DNA from: Bryobacterales bacterium | GTDB taxonomy: Bacteria; Acidobacteriota; Terriglobia; Bryobacterales; UBA6623 | Direction of reading: 5' to 3' | Length of the DNA stretch: 64,000 nucleotides | NCBI GenBank assembly: GCA_028819215.1 | Contig: JAPPMG010000096.1 | Coordinates: forward strand, 315,328-379,327 | Shown here: positions 26,120 through 33,945 of the stretch, piece after piece | Numbering within the stretch: position 1 is the stretch's first letter | Layout of the letters: every line of letters starts with the position of its first letter | The notes under the pieces: model-generated | What the model was told of the DNA's origin: nothing | What the model saw: the letters and a program-made list of their open reading frames with translations, nothing else | Database searches by the model: none | Translations under genes and position numbers: made by a program

Positions 26120-26431
26120 ATGAAAAGACTCATCACTCTGTTGGCGCTGACAATGCTTGTCGCGTCGCTATGCTTCGCAGGCTCGGTCACCGGCTACGTG
26201 ACGGACGAGAAGTGCGCGACTCAGGGCAAGCACGGAGAGGCCCACGCCAAGTGCGCAGCCGGCTGTATCGGCGGCGGAGCGACCATCGTGCTGGTCACCG
26301 AGGATGGCAAGATCTACCAAGTTGCCGACTCATCCAAGCTCAAGGACCATGCCGGACACAAAGTCATGGTCGAGGGCAAGGTCGAGGGCATGAAGGTCAC
26401 GTCGATCGACAAGGTCACGATGCCGAGCTAG
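26120..26431 (+). CDS. small secreted Cys-containing protein (paralogue of 21778-22080)
   Basis: The 103-residue product has the signal peptide MKRLITLLALTMLVASLCFA, nearly the same as in the paralogue at 21778. The mature part reads GSVTGYVTDEKC, then a His-containing loop (GKHGEAHAKC) and C-x3-C (CAAGC), then IVLVTEDGKIYQVADSSKLK and strands KVMVEGKVEGMKVTSIDKV. The Cys/His spacing would allow metal or disulfide chemistry; this is conjecture. AAGAAGGG is the ribosome-binding site, and a near-consensus promoter precedes it, so strong expression is expected. A GC-rich stem (CCGGCCGGTCTTGCCGGTCGG, about 26441-26461) after the stop may end the transcript. Confidence 0.75.
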   Translation: MKRLITLLALTMLVASLCFAGSVTGYVTDEKCATQGKHGEAHAKCAAGCIGGGATIVLVTEDGKIYQVADSSKLKDHAGHKVMVEGKVEGMKVTSIDKVTMPS

Positions 26432-26560
26432 AGCGTTGCACGCCGGCCGGTCTTGCCGGTCGGAGCAGCCGCTCGTCCAATCAACCAAGTCTCCGGTCGC
26501 TTGTGTGGCCGGAAGCCTGCGCGGGGATTGTATTCATCCTCCGCGCAGCGTGCTTTCTGA

Positions 26561-26749
26561 CGAACGCGCCGGCCCGCGCGAGGCCAAGCACCGGAAGCCC
26601 GGGCGATGGTCGACGCCATGGACGCCGAGGGGTTCGGCGACTGCACCAACACCGCGGACCGCGAAGCCGCACGTCCCAAGCAAATCAGCGTGGACTTTAT
26701 CTCCGAGATGAACGCCGACTGCCTCCGCGCTGAGATCAAGGGCGCGTGA
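26561..26749 (+). pseudogene. remnant of the C-terminal part of a second-type sdhB (fumarate reductase/SDH iron-sulfur subunit)
   Basis: The frame open from 26561 (after an in-frame TGA at 26558) to the TGA at 26747 encodes, from the ATG at 26606, MVDAMDAEGFGDCTNT and continues to PKQISVDFISEMNADCLRA. This matches the well-known SdhB/FrdB tail 'MV..MD.EGFG.CTNTG.C...CPKEIS...I..MN...L.A' of Bacteroidetes-like enzymes. The first cysteine is kept (residue 13), but the next two cluster positions (19 and 23) are Arg, each one T-to-C change from Cys. No first half of the gene is recognisable upstream. The stop overlaps the GTG start of mutY (GTGA). Either a decayed fragment or a very short residual ORF. 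Confidence 0.6.
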
Positions 26750-27801
26750 AGTCGACGCCTGACGTCCTAGCCGCCCGGCTACTGGCGTGGTACCGGGAGG
26801 ACCACCGCCCCCTGCCGTGGCGACTGACGCGCGATCCGTACCGCATTTGGGTCTCGGAGATCATGCTCCAGCAGACCCGGGTCGAGGCAGTCATCCCGCA
26901 CTACAAGACGTTCCTCCGGCGCTACCCTACATTGGCCTCCTTGGCTCAGGCGAGCGAAGAGGACGTGCTCGCGACCTGGGCAGGGCTCGGCTACTACCGC
27001 CGTGCCCGGATGCTCCACGATGCGAGCAAGCGGGTGGTCTCCGACCGCGGCGGCGAGTGGCCGCGCTCGTATTCGCAAATGCGCGCACTGCCCGGTGTCG
27101 GCGACTACACTGCTGCAGCCGTTGCGAGCATCGCCTTCGACGAACCGCGGCCGGCCTTGGACGGCAATGCCCTGAGAGTCTTGTCGCGGATGGCCGACGA
27201 GCGGCGCGACATCGGTACAAGTGCCACTCGGCGCGCCCTCGGGGGCGTGGCCAAGGATCTGATGGATGCCGTACCCCGTGGTTCCCGAGGGGACTTCACG
27301 CAGGCTCTGATCGAGCTCGGCGCGGTAGTTTGCGTTCCGCGAGCGCCACGGTGCGAGCGATGCCCCTGGAATGTGGCGTGTTCCGGTCTGGCTGCCGGAA
27401 GCGCGCCTCACTTGCCGGTCAAGGGCGCTCGCAGCGTTCCTCGAAGAGTCAACTTGTCGGTAGCACTGGCCGTCCGCGACGAGCTCGTCCTGATGCGCCA
27501 GCGTCCTTCGGACGCCTCGGTCATGCCTAGATTCTGGGAGCTTCCCATGGCCACCGGCGACGCCTCGGCGCTGCATCCGCTGGGGTTTCCGAGTTGTGTC
27601 GAGGGCGAGGAGTTGGGGTCGTTCGCGCATTCCATAACGAACACCCGGTACACCGTTCGAGTCCATCTAGCCGAGTTCGAGGGCGGCTTGACGCCGGACC
27701 AGCGTTGGGTCTCGATGCGCGAAATACCCGGGCTGCCCTTGTCCACCATCAGCCTCAAGGCGTTGCGACTGGCCCGAGAATCCGGTGTGTCGGCCGCATG
27801 A
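26746..27801 (+). CDS. mutY: A/G-specific adenine DNA glycosylase
   Basis: The 351-residue base-excision repair enzyme removes adenine mispaired with 8-oxoguanine. The catalytic pair is Glu38 (SEIMLQQTRV) and Asp139 (ALDGNALRV), and the helix-hairpin-helix is LPGVGDYTAAAV. The [4Fe-4S] loop has exact canonical spacing, C196-x6-C203-x2-C206-x5-C212. A C-terminal NUDIX-like domain (about 225-345) recognises 8-oxoG, although conserved residues there are less distinct. The GTG start at 26746 has AAGGGC upstream and overlaps the stop of the sdhB remnant. It converges on the amidase gene with 23 bases between. Confidence 0.92.
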   Translation: MKSTPDVLAARLLAWYREDHRPLPWRLTRDPYRIWVSEIMLQQTRVEAVIPHYKTFLRRYPTLASLAQASEEDVLATWAGLGYYRRARMLHDASKRVVSDRGGEWPRSYSQMRALPGVGDYTAAAVASIAFDEPRPALDGNALRVLSRMADERRDIGTSATRRALGGVAKDLMDAVPRGSRGDFTQALIELGAVVCVPRAPRCERCPWNVACSGLAAGSAPHLPVKGARSVPRRVNLSVALAVRDELVLMRQRPSDASVMPRFWELPMATGDASALHPLGFPSCVEGEELGSFAHSITNTRYTVRVHLAEFEGGLTPDQRWVSMREIPGLPLSTISLKALRLARESGVSAA

Positions 27802-27824
27802 GCCCGTGCGACGGGGCCGCCTTA

Positions 27825-29552
27825 TCAATCCCGCTGCGCGGAGCCGGCCGCCAGCGAGCGCTTGACCGTCAGGGTCCCCAAGCTGCTGGCATAGTCGGCG
27901 ATCGCCTTGTAGAGATGCTCGGCGACTTCTTGGCGAAAGGAGGATTTGCCCAGCAACGCCTCGTCGGAGCGATTGCTCAAGAATCCAATCTCGGCTAGGA
28001 CCGCGGGCATCTCGGCTCCGATCAGTACGACAAATGGCGCCTTGCGGATGCCTCGGTTGCGGATGCTGGAAGAGTGCTTCGACACCCCGGCATGCAGATT
28101 GGCCTGCACCTTGGTGGCCAAGTCGCGAGACTCCTCGATCTTCGATTCCAGCGCGATCTTCGAGACCAAATCTTCCAATTCGTGAACGGACCGGCTGGAG
28201 GCAGCGTTTTCGGAGGCCGCTACGCTGAGCTCCCACGAGTCGGTCGTGAAGTTGAGGTAGTAGGTCTCGATGCCGCGGACCCTGCTGCTAGGCGCTGAGT
28301 TGCAGTGGATCGAGATCATTAGGTCGGCCTTGCGTTCGTTGGCAATCCGGGTCCGCTCTTCTAGCGGCACGAACTCGTCCTCCGTCCGTGTCTGGATCAC
28401 CTCGGCACCGAGGCGCTCTTCGACCAGCGTGCCCAAGCGCAGCGCGATGTCGAGTACGACGTGCTTTTCTTCGAGGCCGCCGGGGCCGATCGATCCCGTG
28501 TCGTGGCCACCGTGACCCGCGTCGATCAGGACTCTTTCCAGCTTCAGCCCGAGCGCCCGCGTAAGGCTGAGCCTTCCGGCTGCGGTTGCGTCCGCCGCGC
28601 GCGGCGCTGCGGGGGATTGCGCTTTCGCCGGACTGAGGGCGAGCAGGGTCCGTTGCGCCCGAGGAGTGCCCGCAGCGCGAATATCGATCACAAGCCGAAC
28701 CGGGCCCTCAAGCCAGAAGGCGTCGAACGACACTGCGGCGCGCAAGTCCAGAACGATGCGCGATTTGTTGTTGCGATTCTGGGCGAGCCGCGCCTTGGAC
28801 AGGAGTCTGTCGTTGATCTCGAGCTGTCGGCCCTTGATGAGTGAATCCGCCAGCCGGCTACCGAACAAATCGATGTAGAGGCGGTCCGGTCGCTTGAGCC
28901 AGTCGTATTTCAGCGCGGCCTTGCCATCGGTCTCCAAGACTACTCGAGTGCCGTCTGCATAGCTGTGATGGCGAACCCCTGAAATCGCAGCGACGCCGCT
29001 CGCAGGGGGGTGGCCGGACGGCTTGACCAGCTTGCCCGCGGCGTGTTCTTCATCGGACAGGGCCGGGGTCGCAGCGGCTGTTTGCGGGGTTTGGGGAGCG
29101 TTATCGGAGGGCTGGCTGGCGAGCGTTGAAGACGCGCCGGGCCTCGCCCCTAGCTTGGCGGCCATCGCGCGGGCCGTCTGGTTGTGTTTGCTGTGCGGGT
29201 ATTCCCTTGCCAGGAATTCATACGTCTCGATCGCGCGATCGCGGTATTGGTCCTCCCCGAAACGCTCGGCCATCTTGTGATAGACCTCTGCCAGACGCAG
29301 CAGGGAGTCGTCGCAATACCCGCTGGAAGGATCGGTGAGATGGACCTTGCGCAGCGAGTTGACCACCAACTGGTACTGGCGAAGGCCCAGTTCGGGCGCG
29401 GGGACGCTCTGCAGGTCTTCGTAGAGCTTGGCAGCCGTGCGGTAATGCTTGGCGGCGGTGTCTCGCTTGGAAGCGGATTCAGCCGCTACGGTACTCAGCA
29501 GGGCAGCCAATCCCAGCGCTAGCGCCGCTCGGAAACGATTCTGTCGAATCAT
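27825..29552 (-). CDS. N-acetylmuramoyl-L-alanine amidase with N-terminal repeat region and AMIN domain
   Basis: The 575-residue exported protein has a signal peptide (starting MIRQNRFRAALALGLAALL), a helical TPR/YbgF-like region (about 30-140; SLLRLAEVYHKMAERFG), an AMIN domain (about 185-300; YADGTRVVLETDGKAAL) and a C-terminal zinc Amidase_3 domain. The zinc ligands are visible: His in VLIDAGHGGHDTGS, Glu in GGLEEKHVVLD and His in LMISIHCNSAPS. It cleaves the bond between MurNAc and the stem peptide, typically for daughter-cell separation. The ATG at 29552 is preferred; upstream in-frame starts at 29633 and 29657 precede an AT-rich TATAAATA that looks like a -10 region (about 29638-29645). 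Confidence 0.88.
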   Translation of the reverse strand: MIRQNRFRAALALGLAALLSTVAAESASKRDTAAKHYRTAAKLYEDLQSVPAPELGLRQYQLVVNSLRKVHLTDPSSGYCDDSLLRLAEVYHKMAERFGEDQYRDRAIETYEFLAREYPHSKHNQTARAMAAKLGARPGASSTLASQPSDNAPQTPQTAAATPALSDEEHAAGKLVKPSGHPPASGVAAISGVRHHSYADGTRVVLETDGKAALKYDWLKRPDRLYIDLFGSRLADSLIKGRQLEINDRLLSKARLAQNRNNKSRIVLDLRAAVSFDAFWLEGPVRLVIDIRAAGTPRAQRTLLALSPAKAQSPAAPRAADATAAGRLSLTRALGLKLERVLIDAGHGGHDTGSIGPGGLEEKHVVLDIALRLGTLVEERLGAEVIQTRTEDEFVPLEERTRIANERKADLMISIHCNSAPSSRVRGIETYYLNFTTDSWELSVAASENAASSRSVHELEDLVSKIALESKIEESRDLATKVQANLHAGVSKHSSSIRNRGIRKAPFVVLIGAEMPAVLAEIGFLSNRSDEALLGKSSFRQEVAEHLYKAIADYASSLGTLTVKRSLAAGSAQRD

Positions 29553-29765
29553 CGGCAAGCCACTCAGGTCCCCACGCCGGGTCGTTGCACGCTTGGACCT
29601 GGGCGGCCGATCACGATCCAGTGCGGGGCACATGCTATATTTATAAAACATTAGCACAAATTAATGTAGCGGTGCCGCAATAGCTGAACAGCATTGAGCT
29701 GTTTCTCAATCGAGGCGGAATCGCGTCGGGGCGGGCGATGAGTCCCTTGGATAATGGAAGGGCTA

Positions 29766-31052
29766 ATGTCCCGAGCCATTCGCCCCGTTTCGGGGATCGC
29801 CGGCACGCTCTCTCTGCCGGGCGACAAGTCGATTTCGCACCGCTATGCGATGCTCGCGGCTCTGGCTTGCGGGCGTAGCGCCCTGACCAACTACTCAACC
29901 GGCGCAGATTGCGCGTCGACACTTGCCTGCCTGGGCTCGCTTGGCGTGCGCTGGGAGCGCGAGGGCAACCGAGTCGAGATCGAAGGGTGCGGGCTGCAAG
30001 GCTTGAGTGCGCCCCGAGGGCCTTTAGATGCCGGGAATTCCGGTTCGACAATCCGGATGCTGTCCGGAATCCTTGCCGGCCAGCCGTTCGAATCCGTGAT
30101 TCAGGGTGACGAGTCGCTGTCTAAGCGCCCCATGCTGCGCATCATGACGCCGCTTCGGCGGATGGGCGCTGAAATCGAGGCCTGCGACGGCCAGTTCCCG
30201 CCGCTGGTCATCCGGGGCCGGGCCCTGCAGCCCATCCGCTATGAATTGCCTGTTGCTAGCGCACAGGTCAAGAGCTGCGTCTTGCTCGCTGGCCTCTACG
30301 CCCGAGGTACGACAGAGGTCGTCGAACCGGTGGAGACACGCAATCACACCGAGATCGCCCTCAGGCGGTTCGGGGCCGATGTCCGCGAAGATGGAAGTTC
30401 GAGATCGGTAGCAGGTTATCCCGCCCTGGCAGGGTGTGCGCTGCGCGTGCCGAGCGATCTCTCTTCGGCAGTCTTTTTTCTCGCTGCGGCCTTGCTGCTG
30501 CCGGACTCGGACCTGCTCATCAATGGCGTCGGGTTGAATCCGACCCGCTCGGCCATATTGCGAGTGCTTCGCGGCATGGGTGCCCGTATCGAAATCCACC
30601 AAGAGTCCGACTCCGGCGGCGAGGCCAGTGGAACCCTGAGGGTGCGTGGCGCTGGCAGGCTTGCCGGAGGAGTGATTGCAGGGGAGACCACGGCGGCGGT
30701 CATCGACGAGATTCCCATGCTTGCGGTGCTCGGGGCCGTATCCGAGCGAGGACTGCGCATACGGGACGCAGGCGAATTGCGCGTCAAAGAAACGGACCGA
30801 ATCGCCACCGTGGCCGCGAACCTGCGCCAGATGGGTGTGGAGGTCACTGAGCACGAAAGCGGCATGGACATCCAGGGCGGCTGCACGCTCCGCGCTGCGC
30901 AGCTTGACTCCTGCGGCGACCACCGCATCGCAATGGCCTTCGCGGTAGGGGCGTTGGCCGCGGACGGCGAGTCGGTCCTTGAGGGGGCCGCGGCGGCGGC
31001 TGTGTCGTTTCCAGAGTTCTTTGAAGTGCTCGCCTCGGTCACTCGAGCCTAG
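29766..31052 (+). CDS. aroA: 3-phosphoshikimate 1-carboxyvinyltransferase (EPSP synthase)
   Basis: The 428-residue enzyme transfers the enolpyruvyl group of PEP to shikimate 3-phosphate in aromatic amino-acid synthesis. SLPGDKSISHRYAMLAALA, LDAGNSGSTIRMLSGILAG, RDAGELRVKETDRI and SCGDHRIAMAFAVGALA are all present, with the catalytic Lys, Asp and Glu residues in these blocks. The ATG at 29766 is chosen because GGAAGGG lies at the right distance in front; an ATG four codons upstream (29754) would embed that ribosome-binding site in the coding region. It is divergent from the amidase gene and convergent with the first sulfatase gene (13 bases). Confidence 0.95.
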   Translation: MSRAIRPVSGIAGTLSLPGDKSISHRYAMLAALACGRSALTNYSTGADCASTLACLGSLGVRWEREGNRVEIEGCGLQGLSAPRGPLDAGNSGSTIRMLSGILAGQPFESVIQGDESLSKRPMLRIMTPLRRMGAEIEACDGQFPPLVIRGRALQPIRYELPVASAQVKSCVLLAGLYARGTTEVVEPVETRNHTEIALRRFGADVREDGSSRSVAGYPALAGCALRVPSDLSSAVFFLAAALLLPDSDLLINGVGLNPTRSAILRVLRGMGARIEIHQESDSGGEASGTLRVRGAGRLAGGVIAGETTAAVIDEIPMLAVLGAVSERGLRIRDAGELRVKETDRIATVAANLRQMGVEVTEHESGMDIQGGCTLRAAQLDSCGDHRIAMAFAVGALAADGESVLEGAAAAAVSFPEFFEVLASVTRA

Positions 31053-31065
31053 CCGGCACTGCCGT

Positions 31066-32544
31066 TCAGTCGTGCGGCAGGGGCGTGATCTGCCGGTCGT
31101 AGCGCAGCTCGCCGCCTTCGATCCAGAGGATCTTCGGTGATCGATCGCCGCTGTGGAACTCGTCCGGCACTTCTGCATCGAACTGCTCGAAAATTGCCCT
31201 CAGCCGGGCGACGACTTCAGGATGCTCGCCAGCGACATCGCGCTGTTCGGCTTGATCCGTCTCCATGTCGAATAGCATCAGAGGCTTTGGGTCCGGGCCG
31301 GTAACGACGCCCGGGCACTGCGTGCGATTGGCCTGCTCGAACTGGGCGATGATCGTGATTCCGTCCGGCCGCCGCGGATCCACATAGGCGTTCGGGTCGT
31401 CAAGACAGGGGAAGCCTCGCTGCGGTGCCCGGACGTGCAGCTTCCAGCGGCCGGAACGGATCATCTTCAGCTCCTCCGCACCCATTGCGAAGATCGCCTC
31501 GTGAGGCGATTCGCTCGTGACTCCTGCTAAGAGCGGCAGGATGTCGCGGCCATCGATAGTCCGGTCGCCGGGAAGCTCGCCGCCGGCGGCTGCGACGATC
31601 GTCGGAAAGATGTCGATCGAGGCGAGCACTGCGCCAGACACTTGGCCAGGCGGGATCTTGCCGGGCCAGCGCGCTATGGCCGGCACTCGCAAGCCGCCGT
31701 CAAAGTTGGACCCCTTAGACGAGCGCAGGCCGCCGTTGTAGCCACCGTACGTCGCTCCGTTGTCTGACGTGAAGAACACCAAGGTCTTGTCGTCCAGCGA
31801 ACTCTCGCGCAGCTTGTCTAGGATTTGTCCGACCGACCAGTCGAGTTCTCGCATCGCATCGCTGTACAGGTCATCGGGTGTCTCAGGGGTGTAGAAGTCT
31901 TCCGAGGCCGCAAGCGGCTTGTGTGGCATCGCGTGGGGGAGATACAAGAAGAACGGTTCGTTGCGGTGACGCTCGATGAAATCGATCGCTCGTTGCGTGT
32001 AGTCCTTCGTCAGCTCGGATTGCAGCACCGGGTATTGAACAACGGACTCGTCTTGCACGAGCTGGACGGGGCGCATGTCGTTCGAGTACAAGATGCCGTA
32101 GTACTCGTCGAATCCTTGCTTGCGGGGCAGGTACTTCTCGACATGTCCGAGGTGCCACTTGCCGATCGCCGCGGTCGCATAGCCCAGCGGTTTGAGCGCT
32201 TCAGCGATGGTAATCTCGGCGGGCGGAAGCCCGATTTCGTTGCGACCGATGTCCGGGGACGGATTGACCACCAAGCCGGTTCGAAACGGATAGCGGCCCG
32301 TTAGCAGGGTGGCTCTGGATGGTCCGCAGAACGGCATCGAGACGTAGAAGTCCGTAAGGCGGATGCCCTCTTGCGCCATGCGGTCGAGGTGGGGTGTCTT
32401 GTGCGCCGTCGCTCCGTAGGACGACAGGTCTCCATACCCTAGGTCGTCGGCAAAGATGACGATGAAATTGGATCGCTCTTGCGCTGCCAGCCCGAGGGGC
32501 AGCAGCACTAGCGGCAACATGGGTCGGATCGGGAGCCGGAACAT
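31066..32544 (-). CDS. sulfatase (formylglycine-dependent, arylsulfatase A-like), exported
   Basis: The 492-residue protein has a signal peptide (ending LGLAAQ) and an alkaline-phosphatase-fold sulfatase domain. The formylglycine motif is FCGPSRATLLTGR (C-x-P-x-R). Calcium ligands appear as IFADDLGYGD and FFTSDNGATYGG, and the active-site His/Lys as IGKWHLGH and LPHAMPHKPL. It hydrolyses a sulfate ester in the periplasm; the formylglycine-generating enzyme needed to activate it is not in this window. The substrate is unknown. It is the first of four sulfatases within 21 kb, each too different to be a recent duplicate. Confidence 0.92.
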   Translation of the reverse strand: MFRLPIRPMLPLVLLPLGLAAQERSNFIVIFADDLGYGDLSSYGATAHKTPHLDRMAQEGIRLTDFYVSMPFCGPSRATLLTGRYPFRTGLVVNPSPDIGRNEIGLPPAEITIAEALKPLGYATAAIGKWHLGHVEKYLPRKQGFDEYYGILYSNDMRPVQLVQDESVVQYPVLQSELTKDYTQRAIDFIERHRNEPFFLYLPHAMPHKPLAASEDFYTPETPDDLYSDAMRELDWSVGQILDKLRESSLDDKTLVFFTSDNGATYGGYNGGLRSSKGSNFDGGLRVPAIARWPGKIPPGQVSGAVLASIDIFPTIVAAAGGELPGDRTIDGRDILPLLAGVTSESPHEAIFAMGAEELKMIRSGRWKLHVRAPQRGFPCLDDPNAYVDPRRPDGITIIAQFEQANRTQCPGVVTGPDPKPLMLFDMETDQAEQRDVAGEHPEVVARLRAIFEQFDAEVPDEFHSGDRSPKILWIEGGELRYDRQITPLPHD

Positions 32545-32699
32545 GACGATGGAGAGTCTAGCGGATCTTCAGAGATGACCTTGGCCGCAGCAGCGCGGAG
32601 CAGGGTTGGGAGCGTTGTGGTCTGCCCCGCCTCTTGGAATGCGCGCTCATGAGCTTAGGTCTAAATTGCGCTGCGCGGATTGGCCGTGCCGAGGGAGGA

Positions 32700-33584
32700 T
32701 CATCGCAGCAGCGCCGCGTCGCTGGTAGTGCCGAGAATGTTGGCTAGCGACCGTCGCGGCAATCCGTCAAGTACCGGCCGCAGCGCCCAGCGAAGCCCCT
32801 TTGGCGGACTGCGAGTCAAGCTGATTGAGCGGTGCTCAACGATGGCTCCCTCCGGCATGTCGGCGAATCTCCAGTACACGACCATCTTCCACAGGAAGCC
32901 CCTGTCGTGACCCGGCGGCCTGAGTGACTCATCAGGCCTCCCGACCCTTACCACCTCCCGGATGCTGGTGCTCTCGGCACGGCCCCACCATCTCTGACTG
33001 TCCAGCCGGTCGAACTCAACCGTGTGCTCGGTCTCAAGCACTGCCGTGAGAACGTTCCTCTTCAGCAAGCGCATCGCCACTCGCATTCGCGTGCCATCGC
33101 GCTCGAGAATCCGAGAACGCACCACTCCCGGTCCGTACGTGTCCGCGTGGGTGTCGTAGGCCGACACGACCGCAACAAGCCGCTCCGCATCCGCATGCGG
33201 CACCAGCAGGGCGCCGGTCCAATCGTGAATCAGTCCGCCCGGCGTTTCCCGCGCGTCGCGAACCGGCGTGGGATCAACGACAATCTTCCCGTCGGCGAGT
33301 GCCTCGGCTCGCGCTTGGTCTTGCGTGCTCCATAGGAAGGCTGAGTCCCCGGAGAGGCGACGCTTGAATTCCGCGTCAGCTGCAGCTATGTACTCAGCGA
33401 ACGCCGCTACGGCATCCTCGTGGATACGGACCACGCCGAACTGGAATGCCTGGAGTGTTGGAGCTTGCGCCGCACCCAGGGCGGCGACGATCCAGAGTGC
33501 GCGAGAGCGCGTTCGAGGGTTCCGGGTTAGGTGATGCTTCCAAACCTTGGCCTGGATTGTCCGGTTGAGAACGGAAGGAGTCAC
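32700..33584 (-). CDS. exported protein of unknown function (START/SRPBCC-like fold suspected)
   Basis: The 294-residue frame starts with GTG at 33584 (GGAAGGAG immediately before). A basic N terminus is followed by a hydrophobic segment ALWIVAALGAAQAPTLQAF, consistent with a signal peptide. The mature part has a helix (EYIAAADAEFKRRL), then alternating strands such as GALLVPHADAERLVAVVSAY, RMRVAMRLLKRNVLTAVLETEHTVEF and KMVVYWRFADMPEGAIVEHRSISLTR, a pattern reminiscent of lipid-binding SRPBCC/START folds and of conserved acidobacterial hypothetical proteins. No catalytic motif is recognised. It is next to the sulfatase and the ceramidase-like gene, so a lipid-related role is possible but speculative. 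Confidence 0.65.
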   Translation of the reverse strand: MTPSVLNRTIQAKVWKHHLTRNPRTRSRALWIVAALGAAQAPTLQAFQFGVVRIHEDAVAAFAEYIAAADAEFKRRLSGDSAFLWSTQDQARAEALADGKIVVDPTPVRDARETPGGLIHDWTGALLVPHADAERLVAVVSAYDTHADTYGPGVVRSRILERDGTRMRVAMRLLKRNVLTAVLETEHTVEFDRLDSQRWWGRAESTSIREVVRVGRPDESLRPPGHDRGFLWKMVVYWRFADMPEGAIVEHRSISLTRSPPKGLRWALRPVLDGLPRRSLANILGTTSDAALLR

Positions 33585-33945
33585 TTGGCTAGATGAGGTC
33601 CGCGCCCTGACTCGCCAGCCTTGGTGGAGATCCGGTGCATGAATCTTGACCGCGACATCATCGAAGCGACAGCCCGCAGTCGCTCCACGGCACGCCCTTA
33701 GCGTAACGGAGGGATCGGCGGAGACGAATCGAGCCCCGTCTTACCCGTCGGAGGCGGAGTCGGAACTGGTCGCGCGGGGTCTCCCGCGGGTCATGGCTCG
33801 GATTTCCGCAGCCCCGAGCGTACCTTCGACAACGAGGCGTATTCCCGCAGAGTCGAAGGCGATGCCCTCGATCCCCCGGGGCGGATGCTTGCTCAGCGCG
33901 AACTTCAGCGTGGCCGACGCGTGCGGTATTACGATGGTTCGCGCG
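33585..33945. other. 361-base stretch without a confident gene
   Basis: An in-frame extension of the ceramidase-like gene reaches back to 33646 on the plus strand, and a minus-strand frame is also open, but neither has motif content. The extension is Arg/Ser/Pro-rich and would bury the signal peptide of the following gene, so I treat the region as intergenic. No clear promoter was seen. Confidence 0.4.
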
